Positions 15,001-30,000 of a DNA stretch of 64,000 bases are shown here, piece after piece. The notes under the pieces are model-generated. The model was not told where the DNA came from and searched no databases. It saw only the letters and a program-made list of their open reading frames with translations. The stretch comes from Labyrinthula sp. Ha. Its lineage: Eukaryota > Sar > Bigyra > Labyrinthulida > Labyrinthulaceae. A program made the translations under genes and the position numbers. The first letter of the stretch is position 1; every line of letters begins with the position of its first letter. Location of the stretch: the NCBI GenBank assembly GCA_015227615.1, contig JAALGZ010000017.1, positions 372,001 through 436,000 on the forward strand, given 5' to 3'.

Positions 15001-18000
15001 TATATCCTCGCGACTTGACCCTATTTTGCAACTCCAAAGCTACTTGAACTTTCTTCTGGAAAAAACGAGTATTAGAAGGACAGAATGAGATAGCTTGAAC
15101 TTGTTCAAGACCAGACACAGGATCTGTAAGCCCTATAAGTATAGGAAAGAAAGCCCCTGTATGCGACTTTCTAGCTTTCAACAAAGTGACCTCCCAAGAA
15201 CCAAAGTTTCGATATTTTATATTGACATTTGAAATACCGGGAAGGCTTTCTAGAACCTCTTGTAACAAAAGTGCAGAAAGGTTCTTCACAAATTTATGAG
15301 CATAGCTTCGATCATAGCCAAAAACTATAAGAGGCTCAGTGTGGTTGGGCAAGACTATCGATATCAACTGATATTTGTTCTTTGCACATGAAGCTGAATG
15401 CAAAACACAACTAGCAGAATCAATTGACCATTGAGGCCCAAATATCTCTTGGTTAGAGTTTGGGAATTTAATAAAATAATCATATGTTATACTTGTAAAG
15501 TTGTTTTCTGTATCTAGACAAGCATGAAATATAGTATCGAAGAAGGAGTGAGAGTCCCACGGAGGGGATATAACAAATCCATCCCCTTCTAAACCAACTA
15601 TCTCATAAACTTGCCCAGAAATGTTACTCCAAATAAAACCCTTGAAAAAAGGGACACTGTTGTTTGGATTCATGAATAGCAGCTTTTTATCCCCGTGGAC
15701 TCCTCGCAACCGATATTGTATCCCGGCGACTTTGCAATTAACAATTTTTTGATTAATCTTAACATTGACTCCATTCAACGCATGAGAAAGCTTGTAAGAT
15801 ATAGAGGCGGTCGTAAAATCTTCAACGCTAAAACGAAGCTTTTGTTTGCCAACAAGAGCAAATATCTCCCCAGATGGGGGATAAGTACAGTTTAAAGATA
15901 AGAACAAAGACTGGCTCTGCCAGTCACTAGTAACATAGTTTCGAAAGCGGTCGCGCAATATTATTTCAAACCCTGCGTTTTCGGATGAAATCATGTTTTC
16001 GTAACCTCTGAAGGTTGGCTCTATTCCCATAACCACAGGTTTTACCGGGAAAACCAACTGAGTAGTGGTTGGGTTCACTTCTGCCGCTTCAACTACAACA
16101 AATTTCTTGTACCAATGGTTGAAGCCAAATTGGATAGAAACGTTAAAAGAACCATTAATTACGTACAAACCAGCATCATCAAGAGTCAATGAGTTGATAC
16201 CCCCTTGGTAAAATTTGCTACAACTAGCACACGGTGCACATAATACATGTAAGCTCCAATGTTTACTAGCGTTTATATTGTATATCTGAGCTACAAGAGC
16301 ATTTGTTCCGAGAGCTAAATTGAGTTTACTTGAAAGTTCAGTGGGGGACATATTGATACTAATTCCTGAAACCCATATTCCATTGATTTGAATGCTATAT
16401 GCACCCTCTAGATATGCACCATCATATTGAATAGAAACCGAAACTTCTTGCTCTCTATGTCTAGATGCATCACACAAGATGGGCACACACACAGCCTGAG
16501 CACGTTCCTCAATGATTAAATGTGAACCTAAGCAATTTGAAAGACTGGAGTAGAAAGGCGGAAACTCAACAAAGTAACCAACATGGAAGCCAGGGCGCTT
16601 AGTACGAGTAACCTTTACATCATTTCCCATTATTGCTTTGAGTGCACGAAGCAGCCCGGCTTCTGAAGAATCAAGAGACATATCCACTATGGGGTTATTC
16701 TGCCAGCAAACCCGATAATCACTTTCATTCTCGCTGAAAGACTCAAGGTATATTGCCTGTACAGTAAGAGTCCAATGAGCTACAAAGAGTGAATAGGCGC
16801 CCGCAACGGTAAGACTATAGTTCAACTTGTACAACCCAGCATCAATATACTCAAAGGAATTGTAGTAGGTAACACCATAAGTTTGATTTGTAGAGTGAGC
16901 AAATACAGAAAAGAAACAACATTCGACTTCACCTTCTACATTGTTTCCAAACCTGTCTCTTGTTTGAATAAAAAGATCCGCTAAATCACCCGCATGTTGG
17001 CTACCTCTACTCGGGATATAGTAAAGACTATTTGAGGGTTCAAAGGATGTAGCAGTAATATGGAAAATGAGCGGTGAACCAGCAATTATCGTTGTCTGGT
17101 TCTTAGTCAAGTTATCTTCAAGGGCATAATGTACTGGTAGCTCTGGAGAAAAGAAATGCAAAGCAGATTCATTTACTCCAGGAGATATAGTTAGGTTTAC
17201 AACCAAACCAAAACCCCCCTCTAAGGTTACTAAACGGCATGAAGCAGCATACACCCCATCCCCGATAGTTGCCCTCAAGCTAGACAATGTCGCCATATCT
17301 TCCTGACTAACAGAAATAACACTAATCGCACCTAAGTATTGAACATGAAGAGAATCCAAGTCATTAACGTATCTCGTCTGAAGACTCTTGATTAAATAAG
17401 ATACAAAAGTAACTGTTCTCTTATAAGAAATTGTAATAGAATATGTTCCAACCACCTCTGGGTATAATACCATTTGATGCCACCCGAGTCGAGGTCCACA
17501 AGAATACACGTTGGCGTGCGTTGTTGTACTAAAACTGTAAGCTTCGCTGAGCTCAATTATGGTCCAACCATGATGATACGTAAAATTTACAACCCAAAGC
17601 CTCTGTATGTTCAAAATGAGACAGTCTCCCATTTCAAGGTGAAATTTTCCAGTTAGAGTTAGACCTCTAGAACCCATACTTATATTGCCACATTTACTGC
17701 AGAGACATCTCCTGTCAATTGGTAACAATGCATAGGTCATTGTAACTCCCATTGGATCTATATTCTCACCCCTTCTGCCTTGTTCCGCCCATCCACTAAT
17801 CGGATACAACGTAGCCACTAGGTTTCCCGTAGAGTTAGATAGTATCTCGTTATTTACCCCATCTCTTAATAGAATTTCAATGGTTGGCTTATCACCTGCA
17901 TTTGCCAGGCTACTGCTACCTACTAAGCTCGAAAAACTAGAGTCAACTCTTCCGGGATAAATTTTAGTTAAAATTGGGGAATTTTCTAGAGGGACAATGA

Positions 18001-21000
18001 TGCTAAATATTGAGCTTGGTATTCGAGTCCACCTCAATTCTCCATGGCTTCGCCAATTTAATACAACATACAGAGGCTGAACATGAGCCTTACAACCTAG
18101 TACAAAATGAAAACTTTGGCCCCCTGTGTAGTGACTAATCTCGGTCACTGAATCTGAGCTTGATTTTGCGCCGTCAGTTTCAAGCACCAGAGTGTTATTG
18201 ATATGTAGCTTGCACGTACCTGAAGAATTTAATTGTATAAAAACCGCCTGCTGCTTGGCAGAAATGGAAATCAGACCTTTCCACTTTACTGAATAGAGGG
18301 ATGTAGGGAAATCGGTCGGGAGAACCTCATCCAACAATCGATCAAAGTAAACACCAGATACACGTGTCGTACCTTCACAAAAACTCGTTTTAGAAGAGCA
18401 AAAAAGCATTGTTGAATTAACTTCAGTCTCTGTAAGACAATCTAGGAAGAAACTGTCACGACAAAACCAGACCAGCAAGGCACCTGGAACTACCATCCTC
18501 GAATGAATCTTGTTAATTCCAGATCTCACCGGTAAAAACTGACAAGTGGAAGAAGTTAAAGTATTCAAACCAGAACATATTCTTAAACTCATATCTAACG
18601 TCTCAATGAAAGTTTCTCTTTGTGCAGGGGTATCCGGAAACAGAACCCTGTTACCGTATATGTCACGAAAAACAAAAGTCAAGATTTGGGGTTTAAGCGC
18701 TCTACCCCAAGAATCAGTGCTAATTGAGCTGAATTTGGGATTTACATTCGCTGGTAATACTTGAAGTCCCAAAGATAGGTTAGGAAAACCTATGCTCCCG
18801 TCAAAAATAACAACAACCGAATAATAGCCTGCAATGTAGGGTCTAACCGAAAAAATCAGTTTCTCGTGTTTTGAAGATTTCAGCTCTAAGCCCCCATCTC
18901 TTAGGGTTGAACTTTCCGCGTAATTCAAACTCCCATCATACTGATAAGAAAACGAGATTTTTGGCTGCTGTCCTACGATCAAGAACTGAAACTGGAGTCT
19001 GCAGTTATTTCGAATAGGGGTACACTCCCCAAGACCCGTCAGTTCAATAACACTATTTCCAAAAACGAGTTGCACCTCTTGACTAACCTTCGCAAAACTA
19101 TCATTGAAAGAAAAAAAACGGCTTTGCCGTCCACGAAACGACAGAGCGATTGATTTGAAGCTAAAGTTTAAATCAAAATATTGTGAAGCATATTCCGCAA
19201 CACCTATATTTCCGTCTTTGTCTAGAAGCGAGACATCAAACATATTAGCATACTGCATAGCACTAAGTGCGTTACCAGAGAAAAAAGGCACATGGATTAC
19301 ACATTGTAGTCCCATGCTATATAAAGTGTCACCACTCTCAAGCAGAGAAATCACTTCCAATTGAGTATTATAATCTTCTTTTCGATAGCTAAGGGTAAAC
19401 AAAATATCGAAACTATTGTTACGTTGGAATACTTCTTTAAACACGTTGACGACAAACATCCCTGGCAGAGTTTCCATGTTTCTCTGCAAAAAAATCGCGC
19501 TCTGAAAAGGATGTAAGTTGTAGATTTCCTTGCCACCAAGCCTAAGGCCAAAAAACCCGGCAAAAGTAGATAGCCCACTAACAATTATGAAAGAAGAACA
19601 CTGAAGCAATTCAGGACGATTGCACACAAAAAGCAATTCTTCTTCAATTGGGACAAAATTATATCCTGCGACAATAGTATGGTTAGAATTACAGAAAATG
19701 GAACTGTTGCTGACATAAGCCGGAGATACTTCCGCAGTCACTCCTAATTGTTCTAATGCTCCAACAATATCTTTGCTCGTTGCTGTGGAGGACTGGAAAC
19801 TATCCGTTCTTTGGTTCCCGTAAGTGAAATAGAACGGAGATTCAAACCCAACACACTTTAACCTTACCCACTGTAACCCGTTACTGTTATAGCCCGGTCT
19901 AATTTCATCCACGACAGCAACGGCCGCATCAACAGGTATGATTTGTACTTGAAGAGGTGCCACGTCGCCCAGGTTCGCAGAAAACGTAACAGTAAGCAAG
20001 CCCTGGTTATCTTCCGCACACCAACTCGACTGATTTCCCAAATAGGAAACATGGGCAAGGGCAAAACTTGGAAGAATTTTTCTGATAGCAAATTCAACGT
20101 CAGATGCAGATGTGTTATAAGAAAAAACCTCTGATAATGCATTCATGAAACCTAAATGAAAAGAAAAGTTCAGATCTTTAGTAGCAGTGCAGCGGACTTG
20201 TTGGATCTCACCCTGAGAAAATGGAACATCACTGGTGAAAGAAAGAGATGACTTTTCCTCACGGCCTTCATCCAGGACGTCCACTTTAATAAAATTTTCA
20301 CTGCCAGCAGACATTTCGCTTTTGTCCAGGGTCACAAACATATTTTCCGGAGAAGGTTTACCTTCTATAATTGTGACCGGATACGGACTGCCAGCAACAG
20401 CAGTACCGTGAATAGAAAATACAGACAAGTCATACTCTCCAGCATGGTCAAACCTTAACCACGTCTTGTAAATCCCCTTAGTATAGTTCTCCATCACACT
20501 ATTCAAGCCAATAATTCCTTCCAAACCGGTAGTATCAACTTTCCATGTATATAGCCGAAGATCTTGTATTGGAAAAAGTAACATCACGTGCCAGATCCAA
20601 CTCGTGCCATTACTTTCACTGCCAAATACTTCAAATATCCTTGGCGCAAGTTTTCTTGTATCGTAACTTCCATACGACAAACGATCTGTAAAAGCTCGCG
20701 TCAATACAGATTCTACCCAAATCGGTGATGCGTCTAGCGGAATTTTACCTGAAACAAAACCTCCAAAATTAATTTGGAAAAATCCTGTTAAATCAATTCC
20801 TGAAACTCCAATCTCAAAAATACATGTCGAGGATCTAACTGTTGTGTGACGTCCCTTAGCTGCAACAAAGAAAACTATTTCATCTGTTTCTACTGAACCA
20901 GTTCCGTCGATCTGGTTTCCAAACCTATCCATTCCCTGAACCGTTAAGTGAAGCTTTTGGCCTGAAATACCCCCGCTGAGTGCACTTCCAGATGATACGG

Positions 21001-24000
21001 AATGAAAAGGGGATATCCTAGCATGAACGCACAAAAAGGAACTCAAGACTTCAGAATCTCTAAGTTCAATGTACTGGTCTTTGTAGAAAACAGAAAGATT
21101 GTATAGACCAGTCTTGAACAAAGCAACAGAGAACCCTATATATCCATTTGACTGACTCCGGAACCCTCCCCTGATAATTATACTCGTAGAGATTAGAGTA
21201 ACTCTAAAATGCAACGGGTTTAAACTACCTTCAAACTGATTCGAGTATGCATCTTTAGGATCAACGTACACATAGTATGTTGCTCCAGCTAATATATTAT
21301 AAGGCAGAGTGTGAAAAACTCGGCTTTCCTTCGAGGAAAACGGTCCAGGCACTACCTGAATATTGCACGATTGTGGACTCGAAGTAGCATAATCATAAAA
21401 TCGAATACCACTCACCATGACCTCCAACGTGTACAATCCTGGAATACTTAGTTGCAACGTTTCTGTGCCCGGGGTTCCTTTGTCTCCCACTAGAGTCTTA
21501 ACAAAATTAACAGGTCCAACTAGTGAAAAACTGAAGCTCACCCAATCCTGAGACATCATAGTGGTGACACTGTTGTTAAAGGCATCCTTTGGTATAATAG
21601 ATAGAAGAAAATTTTCACCCGCTACTACCGTAGAGTCGCAGGTACTTGATATATAACGACTGAAGGCTGGGCTGATTTCACTAGATACGACCTTTAGTGA
21701 ATAAGGAGAATGAGCAACTGGTCGTGAATAAAACAAATAATCTCTTGCAATCGGTTGGCGAGCTAGATTACTAGAGGACCACTCGAAGAAAAAAAAAGCG
21801 AGACCCTGACGATGCCTATATTGAAGAACCACATCATTGAAAACCCCTTCATCTAGGTAAGCTTCGAAAGATGCAGAAAAATTATCTGAAGCATCAACAG
21901 ATAACCTGTCTATATAAGTCTCATGGTTGATAGATACTCGCACCCCGCCGTCTGTGGCGACATAAAAAACAAAAATGCCTGAGTGGGGTGATAAAATTTT
22001 TCCTTTGAAAACGAAGGAAACAAACTCTTTACTATATTGAGTTAAGTAGCCGGTTCCCCAATTGCGTGAAAGGTTACTCTCAATGTAACTCTTCGGCTCC
22101 CCCAAAAACCATTGGTTTTCATACTTCAGGCATTCAAGACCTCCACCACTCAAATGTCCCACATGAAGTAAATAGTTACCTGTTTTCATAACACTGTAGA
22201 ACCCCAGATAATTCGGTTTGGCTTCTTCCAGCACCCTCACGGATAATAGCGATGGGTTTGAAGACAACCCTGGCTTTTCCTGGTACCGTGATATCTCGGT
22301 GTAGACACCTACGTTGCTTCCTTGTAATGATCCAAGAGAAACTTCGAAATACTCTGATGGTGTATGCTCCATGGTATAAAACGTGATACTCCAACGAAAA
22401 CGTCCATGCCCCCCCTTAAGCGGGCCGAACCGTGAAACTTTACATCGTTCCAAAATAGGAATCTGTGACAGTCTCAGCTGCATGTCTGCTGAAGACGCGG
22501 TGGCAGGAATGTGAATAGAAACATTGTCCATTCTAACAATAAACTTGCCTGAAATTGGGGTTGGGTATCCACCAGTAAGACTTATGTCCTGCACTGCAGG
22601 AATTAGGTTTCTTGCTATGAGTTTAGGTGCGTCCCTTGTTCGCAAGAAAGTAATTTTCCATTGAAACCCGTTAGCCAGTGTTTCCCTAGAAACATGTACT
22701 TTAGACACTTCAGGAAGACATTCTAGTGCGCTCTTAAGTGATAAAGCGGATATATTACTGTCCAACACATTAGTAAAACTGTTAGGACCCTCCAATATAA
22801 AAGATCCATTCAGGTTGTTCTCACCTCCAAAGACCATTGGTTCTAGGCAAGTCGATTCAAAATTAAGGTTCCCTTCACTCTTACAGACCACAACTTGTGA
22901 AGACATCCTGTCTGAGAAAAAGCAAGTTAGTGAATACCAAGGATCATTGAAGCGTATATTACAGGAAAGTTCATTATCCAGTAGTTTTAAATTAGCCACA
23001 ACACTCTTCAGTGAATCGTTCCGAGAAAATGTTTTAGTGATAGCGCCTTTATATTCAAAGTAAAACAACTCAAAATTAGAAATATTCCACCGTAATAATT
23101 GTCTTGAATTTATATAAGAATTAGTAGAAACCAACGAAACCATTTGAATCTCAGCTTTCCCATTGACTACGTCGCGAACATGAACAATACTTGCAAGGTC
23201 CGAAGATGCGTTCCCACATATGTAAAAAAGTGGCAAATTTCCATAGTCTTGTTCGAAGACCAGTTCCCAAGACCAGCCATTTACGGAAACATTCTTACGC
23301 ACGGAAACACTCAGAAAGCTTTCAAACCCAAGGAGTTTCTCTGCCACAATGGCCGCACTAGCATTGATTGGTATTTGAGAGGAAACCTGCACACGAGGGT
23401 TACCGTCATATTCGTGTCCAGAAAAGCAGAGTGCAAAGGTTCCATAGTCACGTGCCAAAGTTGCGTTAACTTCTACTATCTTAGTCTCGATAAGAGAGCT
23501 TTCAAAGATGGAGGTGCCCCCGTCAATGACCCAGACAGCTCCTTCACTTCTTTTTTCCCAGACTTCAGTGAAGAACAATTCTCCTCCACCAACTGATCCC
23601 TTTCCCGTTCCTATACCTCTGCCAGAAGAGTCTTGAGGGTAGATACGAAATGTATTCATACCTTCCTTCACATAATTTATAGCATATTCTATATTCGTAC
23701 CATTAAAACTCGTGGTTGACGAACAAAAAACTGGTGAGCATGGCGCTTCATGACATAAGGTACTTATCACTATCTTGACAGAGAAATGACCATTATCCTC
23801 CCAATGATGGCTTCTTAACAGCACTGAAGCTGAACCAGTGAGCAGGAACGTATCCTTAAATCTTTCTGTTAACCTAGCATCTGTTTCATTCATCAAAAAG
23901 GAAAAAGCACGACAGTCCTGGAATAGCCTCAGTGAAATAACACCTGACCATAGGTTATAATTTACTATGGAAGAGTAAGTAACAACCAAATCAACTCGTG

Positions 24001-27000
24001 GCATGCCGACAACACCAATACTTAGTGCGGAACCCTTCATCAAGGTCTTCCTTGGATCGACACCATCGTATATATCAATAGCCGGTGTGCAACGACGCGA
24101 ACCAGGGCCAAAAAAATTCCTTGCACTAATGCAAAAAAGATAAGAATAACCTGAAACTAACCCTTCAACTTGGAGTAACTTTCCTGGTGATGGGTCAGTG
24201 AAGCCTTTTTTCTTCCATGGAATACTGCGAGCTATCTTCCTCTCAACTAGTACAGTAAGATTCTTCAAAGGAACAAACCTCTCTAAACTTAAGGAAAAAT
24301 AGTGCCTCATGCGACCATGATTAATAGAAATTAGTGCTCCCGGTCCAGACTCTGATCGAAATGTTATAATAAATACGACTTCATCATGTCCAACAGAAAA
24401 GAACTTCTTTTCTACTCGTACAAGACCAATGCCTTCCAAACTTTCCAGAGCTTCCTTTAAGCTACCAGCAGAACAGTTGCTCATCAACTCTACTGTTGTG
24501 AGATTACCCACACTTACAGAAAATGTGCCAAAAAAACTTGCTTGTCCCGAATTCAGCACCTGCACCCCAATACTACCCTCGCCGTCCATAACTAGAGAGG
24601 TGTTTTCCACCCCAAAGAAGGACCCCACAGCAAATTTTGGGGGGAAACTTATGAGCCAATGACAACTAGTTCTTAAGAGTGTGGTCTCACAATTACGAGA
24701 CACATTCTTTAAGATGTTCCCCATAAAAAAATCCGCAAAGCATTGTTCGAAATCTACTTCAGACGAATTAAACTGCAGAATACACATTCTTGTACCACTG
24801 TATAGGGGAGAAAAACCTCCCTCTAAAGCAGCGCCAACAAAAAAATCAAGGACAACATACTTGGGAATTTCCGAAATCATTCTAGCCTCTTGCACTTCAT
24901 ACGCTGTAGTCGGGATATTGCCTAAATTTCCTCTGTACACGTTTACCTCATATCTCGCAATGGGCAAACCACCGTCAAAAATCGGTGGGATCATTGAAAG
25001 AAAAGCTGTTCCGTCGTGAACCCTTTGAATCCCAACTGAAACGGGGGCTTCAGGCCAGGTAGCTGCGGAGCCATACATAACACTTGTTCGTTTAGACATA
25101 CCTATGCTATTTCCACTTCGAAGATAAAAACCAACAACTTCACCACGGCCAATGCCGAAAAATGTATGTTGCAATTTACCACTGTGTATCTCATAACTAG
25201 TCTCTGCATTGGCTATCGAGTTACACACCTTTGAATAAGTCACGCCAACTACTGATGGGCATTCATTGGAACAAGGAAGCACAACAATAGCTCTTCGGAA
25301 ATTTCCTTGCTGTAGTCTGCTATATGAATACCCTCCATGTATTGCACTAGAAATGACTGAATCAGCAACATCTGTAGTAGAATTAAGAAACAGGCGAATT
25401 GTTACACCACTTACTAGAAAAATATTTACAACTCCTTGGGGCTCACCTGCACGGCAATGAGCAGACAGTTCTATAATCGTGGGAGTTCCTAAACCTAACA
25501 TCAAATGGCTTACTTCGGGTTTGGAAAAAGTTTGGTTAGCAATAAATACATCAACCTTTGGAAGTGTACCATGAACGGCCAGGAAGGTAATGTTCATTTC
25601 AACTCTCGAGTGCCTTATCACGGCAAAGCAAAGAACTGGCCCTATCCTAGACTTAGAAAATGAGTACTCAATGTCCTGTTCAAGTCTGGTCGTATTGGAG
25701 TCTAAGGGAATCCAGTCAGTTTGTTCTCCTAATAATTTGAAAAACAAATCAAACCCAATCAGTGAATCTTCGACGCTAACTAATTGGCTTGGTAAACGTC
25801 CTACCTGATCATCTATGTACGAAACACCTTCCCAAGAATATGTAGCGAATGTACCAAGATGAGGATATCCACCAGCATCAGTTGAGGGAGTCCAACCAAA
25901 AGATAAAGGTAACTTATTCTCCTCAGCGAAATCATGATACTTTTCCTGTGTTGCCACAACCCTTAGATTTAGAGGAGGGTTAGGCACTCCCATAGGGTCA
26001 AGGTGTGATATACATGGCTCTGAAAAAGCACCAAGGCCTTTAGAATTACTAGCTCGGATTTTAAAGCGGTATTCTCGCCCTTGTTCAAGACTATGATACA
26101 GCGATGTATTGAAGCACAAGTCCACAATATCTCTAGCACTGTAAATTACGGTGTATTCACCCCCCATCCACTTGTCCATCCAGAGCTCAAAGCCAGTGAC
26201 GGGAAGTCCTCCATCCTCGCGAGGAAATTTCCAGCATATAGAAAACGCATCTTTTGATTTCAACATTATCCAGGGTGCCTCCGGTGCACCAGGTGCATTA
26301 TATTCAGTATACGCTGGGAAAGGCATGGCATTCGCGAAACGACCATACCCACAACAACTTTGGCAAGTCGCAGAGCAATTACTAAATGCAGCAACACGAA
26401 CAAAATAGGGGCTACTTGCCGTTAACCCATTTAAGTCAAGTGAATAATGTGTAGAATTAACAACAGCATTGACATGTATAATATGGTGACTGGCCCTGCG
26501 CAGAGCCTGATATAGACCACCATTTCCCTGCTGCTTTTGTCTGATAGTGATTCGGGGCAGGTTTGTGTCAAATCCTCCCACGAGAAAATTCAAAGCTTGA
26601 AACATGGGAAGGTCTCCTGAAGAACAGGAAATAGCCTCCATTTCCCCGACAAGACGACAAGTTTCAAATGTAACAGACCACGTTACCACACCTAAAACTG
26701 CATCTCTAGCTGTTGCGAGTCTGATATTCCCGATATCAGGAAGCTCCAAGATTGCACCCTGGACACTTTCTAAATCATCAAAGGGCCTGATGTCACTGGT
26801 ACTGTGATTCTCACCATACTGGTTACTCAAGAGGAGGCGGAAATAGCCCGCTAGAGACTTCGAACTATTTACCAAGCTCCTAATTAGAATTTTCACTGGT
26901 ACATTGCTGGAACTAAGCAAAGAAGAACGGGCCTGTAACAGTTCCAGTGGTCCAGCAACTACTGGAAAATTCTTTTCAACTGCTATAAATGTTATCTTCC

Positions 27001-30000
27001 AGATGTATGTCAACCCAGGCAATACTGGTCCTACTCGGCTAACCTCCACTTCCACACCACATGAAAGACCTTCTAGAGCCTCCACTACAATTGCTTCACC
27101 TGCATTGAAAGGAAGATCAAAAGTCACATAACCATACAAAGCAAGTCGAAAAGTTCCAGTTACAGTGTTTCCACAAACCGAATCATCAGCTGCGCAAAGG
27201 TTGTTAACACTACCCTTACTACAAACAACCACTGACACATTTGTTCCATAGAACAAAGAAGTGTCCACAAAAAGAACTGGTACAGAGCCAGCAACAAAGT
27301 TACCACTAAAAGTTATCTTCCAAACAAATTCTTTTGGCTTTGTAACATTAACTATTCGCTCACTAGAAAGAGATAAGCCATTCAAAGCATCTTCTACAGC
27401 CCCAGCGGAAGCAGTTGTATTTATATAATTGGTTGTGTAACCAAATATATTCAGGCCAAAGAGGCCTTGCAACGGCTGTGTTCCAAAAATAACACGTTCC
27501 ACCAACACAACTTTATTTCCTTCTAAACCTTCACTCACTACCCTCAAAAGGGGCATGGTTGTCAATACCGGTACATCGTGAAATAAGGTAATATTCATCT
27601 TCGGGGGCAACACTGGCATTCCGGTTGAATTGAAACTCAATGCTTGACAAACGCTAGAGTTCTCCTGGAAATTATTGTCAATAAACTGAGCGTCAACGTG
27701 ATTAATGCCATCCAAACTCTTCAGTGCAAACGCAACATAGCTTGAATTGCTGTCATAGGGTATAGAACTCGTGCATTGATCATAAATACACAGGAAAAAG
27801 AATCCACCAGTAGCATCACAGGATATAGATTGTACCTCTGGGACGAACGACACATTTTGAGCTATGAATTTGACAGTTTGAACCTCATCTACATCTTCGG
27901 TCTCAATGCTTACTTCTTGAACAGCCATTCTACCTGGATTATAAATCTGGACCTCTTGAATTTCTTGTTGTAAAGGGAAATTATCGTATTCAACTATATA
28001 TAAAGAGGGTGCATAACCACCCCAGGCACTTTCTGTCGGGCTATCGAATGAAACCCTTAGCACCGAGGCATCGCTCAAAACTGGCGAGGTTACCTGCACA
28101 TTTTGCGGTAATCCAGGAGGTTTGGCATAAGGCTTCCGAACAGGTGGTAAAGGAAAAATAAAGAGGCTCTGGTTGCTATAATCCACAGTCGATACTCGCA
28201 ACCAATATGAAACCCCTTGTTTCAATCCAGAAAAGATATGATTGGTTTTATTATCCAGCAACCTAGACACACTAGGCGAACCAGATGTGGAGTTAAACCC
28301 TGGTAGCGATCCCTTCACTACTTCGACAACAAGACCTTTTGGCATAGTACCAGAAAGTGCTAATGAATCTAATCCTAGCAAAGGAACGTCACCCAACATA
28401 TCAGGTCCATCAAATGTAATTCTCCAGGCCATTTCTCCAAGCTTTAGATCCTCAACTTCGGTCACCACTATGTACTGCATTCCTGGAATACTTGCAATAG
28501 TTTGACGCACAACCTCCGAACTTGCACTATGTGGAACATAGCCGCTATACACCTGCCCATAGAACAGCCTGAAGAACCCTCCGAGTTCAACCGCACTACT
28601 ATTTCTAGTTTTAATCAGACGGACGGTTCCGTTAACCATATCCGAACCGAGTATTGAGAGCAGTTCAACCTGGTTAGGTAGATCCAGGAATTCCAGAAAC
28701 CAATCACAACCCTCTGGTCTAACCTTAGTAGAAACCTCAACGTGCCCGTATTGAGAATACCTCGAAAAAGATTTTGACAACACTACCGAGATATTATTGC
28801 ATTTAGCTTCTGAAATTCCAACAAAATCAATAACGCACAGCAAAGATTCATTGTGGACAATAGATATGTTACCCGCAGCACTACTGCCATTAACTTCAAG
28901 ATGATACACTGTGCTCATCGTCCCTTTATGTAGTTCCCGCGTAGAAACATTACACCCAGCACAAAGCACTGACTGGAGTGTGCTCGGCAAAATTAGGTCA
29001 ACATCACCTAGTACCGGGAAAGAAATAACCCACTTCCTTTCCCCACGGTATGTTGTCCGAACCTCTTCTACAACCAAGTTACTGAAATTAAGATGATCTT
29101 CAAGCTCTTGCTTAAGGGTGTTAGAGGAGATGTCGAATGAAAGACCAGACACTTCAAAATCATTATATATCAATGAAAAAGATCCTGACATCTCAAGTCC
29201 TCTCACTGAAAGACCTTCACAGATACCACTACTGTCTCCATCTGCGCAAACAAGAATACTTGCGCCAGACCCACTAAACTCGTAATCAGCAACTTCCAAA
29301 CCAGAAACATCCCCAACAACAGCCTCATAGCTACCTGAAAATGTCACTCTCCAAACAGCCGCATTTGTTTTGTTAAGAGGACTTCTCTTTACTTCAACAA
29401 CATCAATTACTGAAAGAGACTCCAGTGCATTTTTTACCTCCGTAGCAGTAGCATCAACTGGTATGGAGGATGTAACTTGATTCTCAAACCTTAGAAAAAA
29501 ACTGCCACTAATTTCATTGCCTTCCCGAACTGTCTTCACCTCGACAACTACATTGCTACCAAAAATATTTGAAGAGAAAATCTCCAGTTGGGGAATATCT
29601 CCTTCCATCCCTACAAATGTTATTCGCCAGGAGTAGCAGAAGGGACAGTGAACATTAGTCTCCCGCGTTATTACAAATGGTCCCTCCAAATTTGGCATCG
29701 CCAGAAGTATTTCTTCTAGAGTTGAACGCAGAGGACCTTCATTTTTCATTGCAGCAGCTGCTACATCAATGTACCCAGATGAGGCGACTCCCAGCCCTAG
29801 GCGAGTCCCGTCAAATTTTACGGTGAACCATCCTGTGTTTACACTGGAAGCCACAACTGCAATTTCTTGAACCTCAGGAACCAAGTCCACCGTTGTTCGG
29901 ATCACCTGCACCTCATGAACAATATCAACCACAGTTTCGATTTCTTGTACTTCATTAGGTCCCAAATTTTGTGATAGTTTAATTTCCTGCACTTCCCTAA

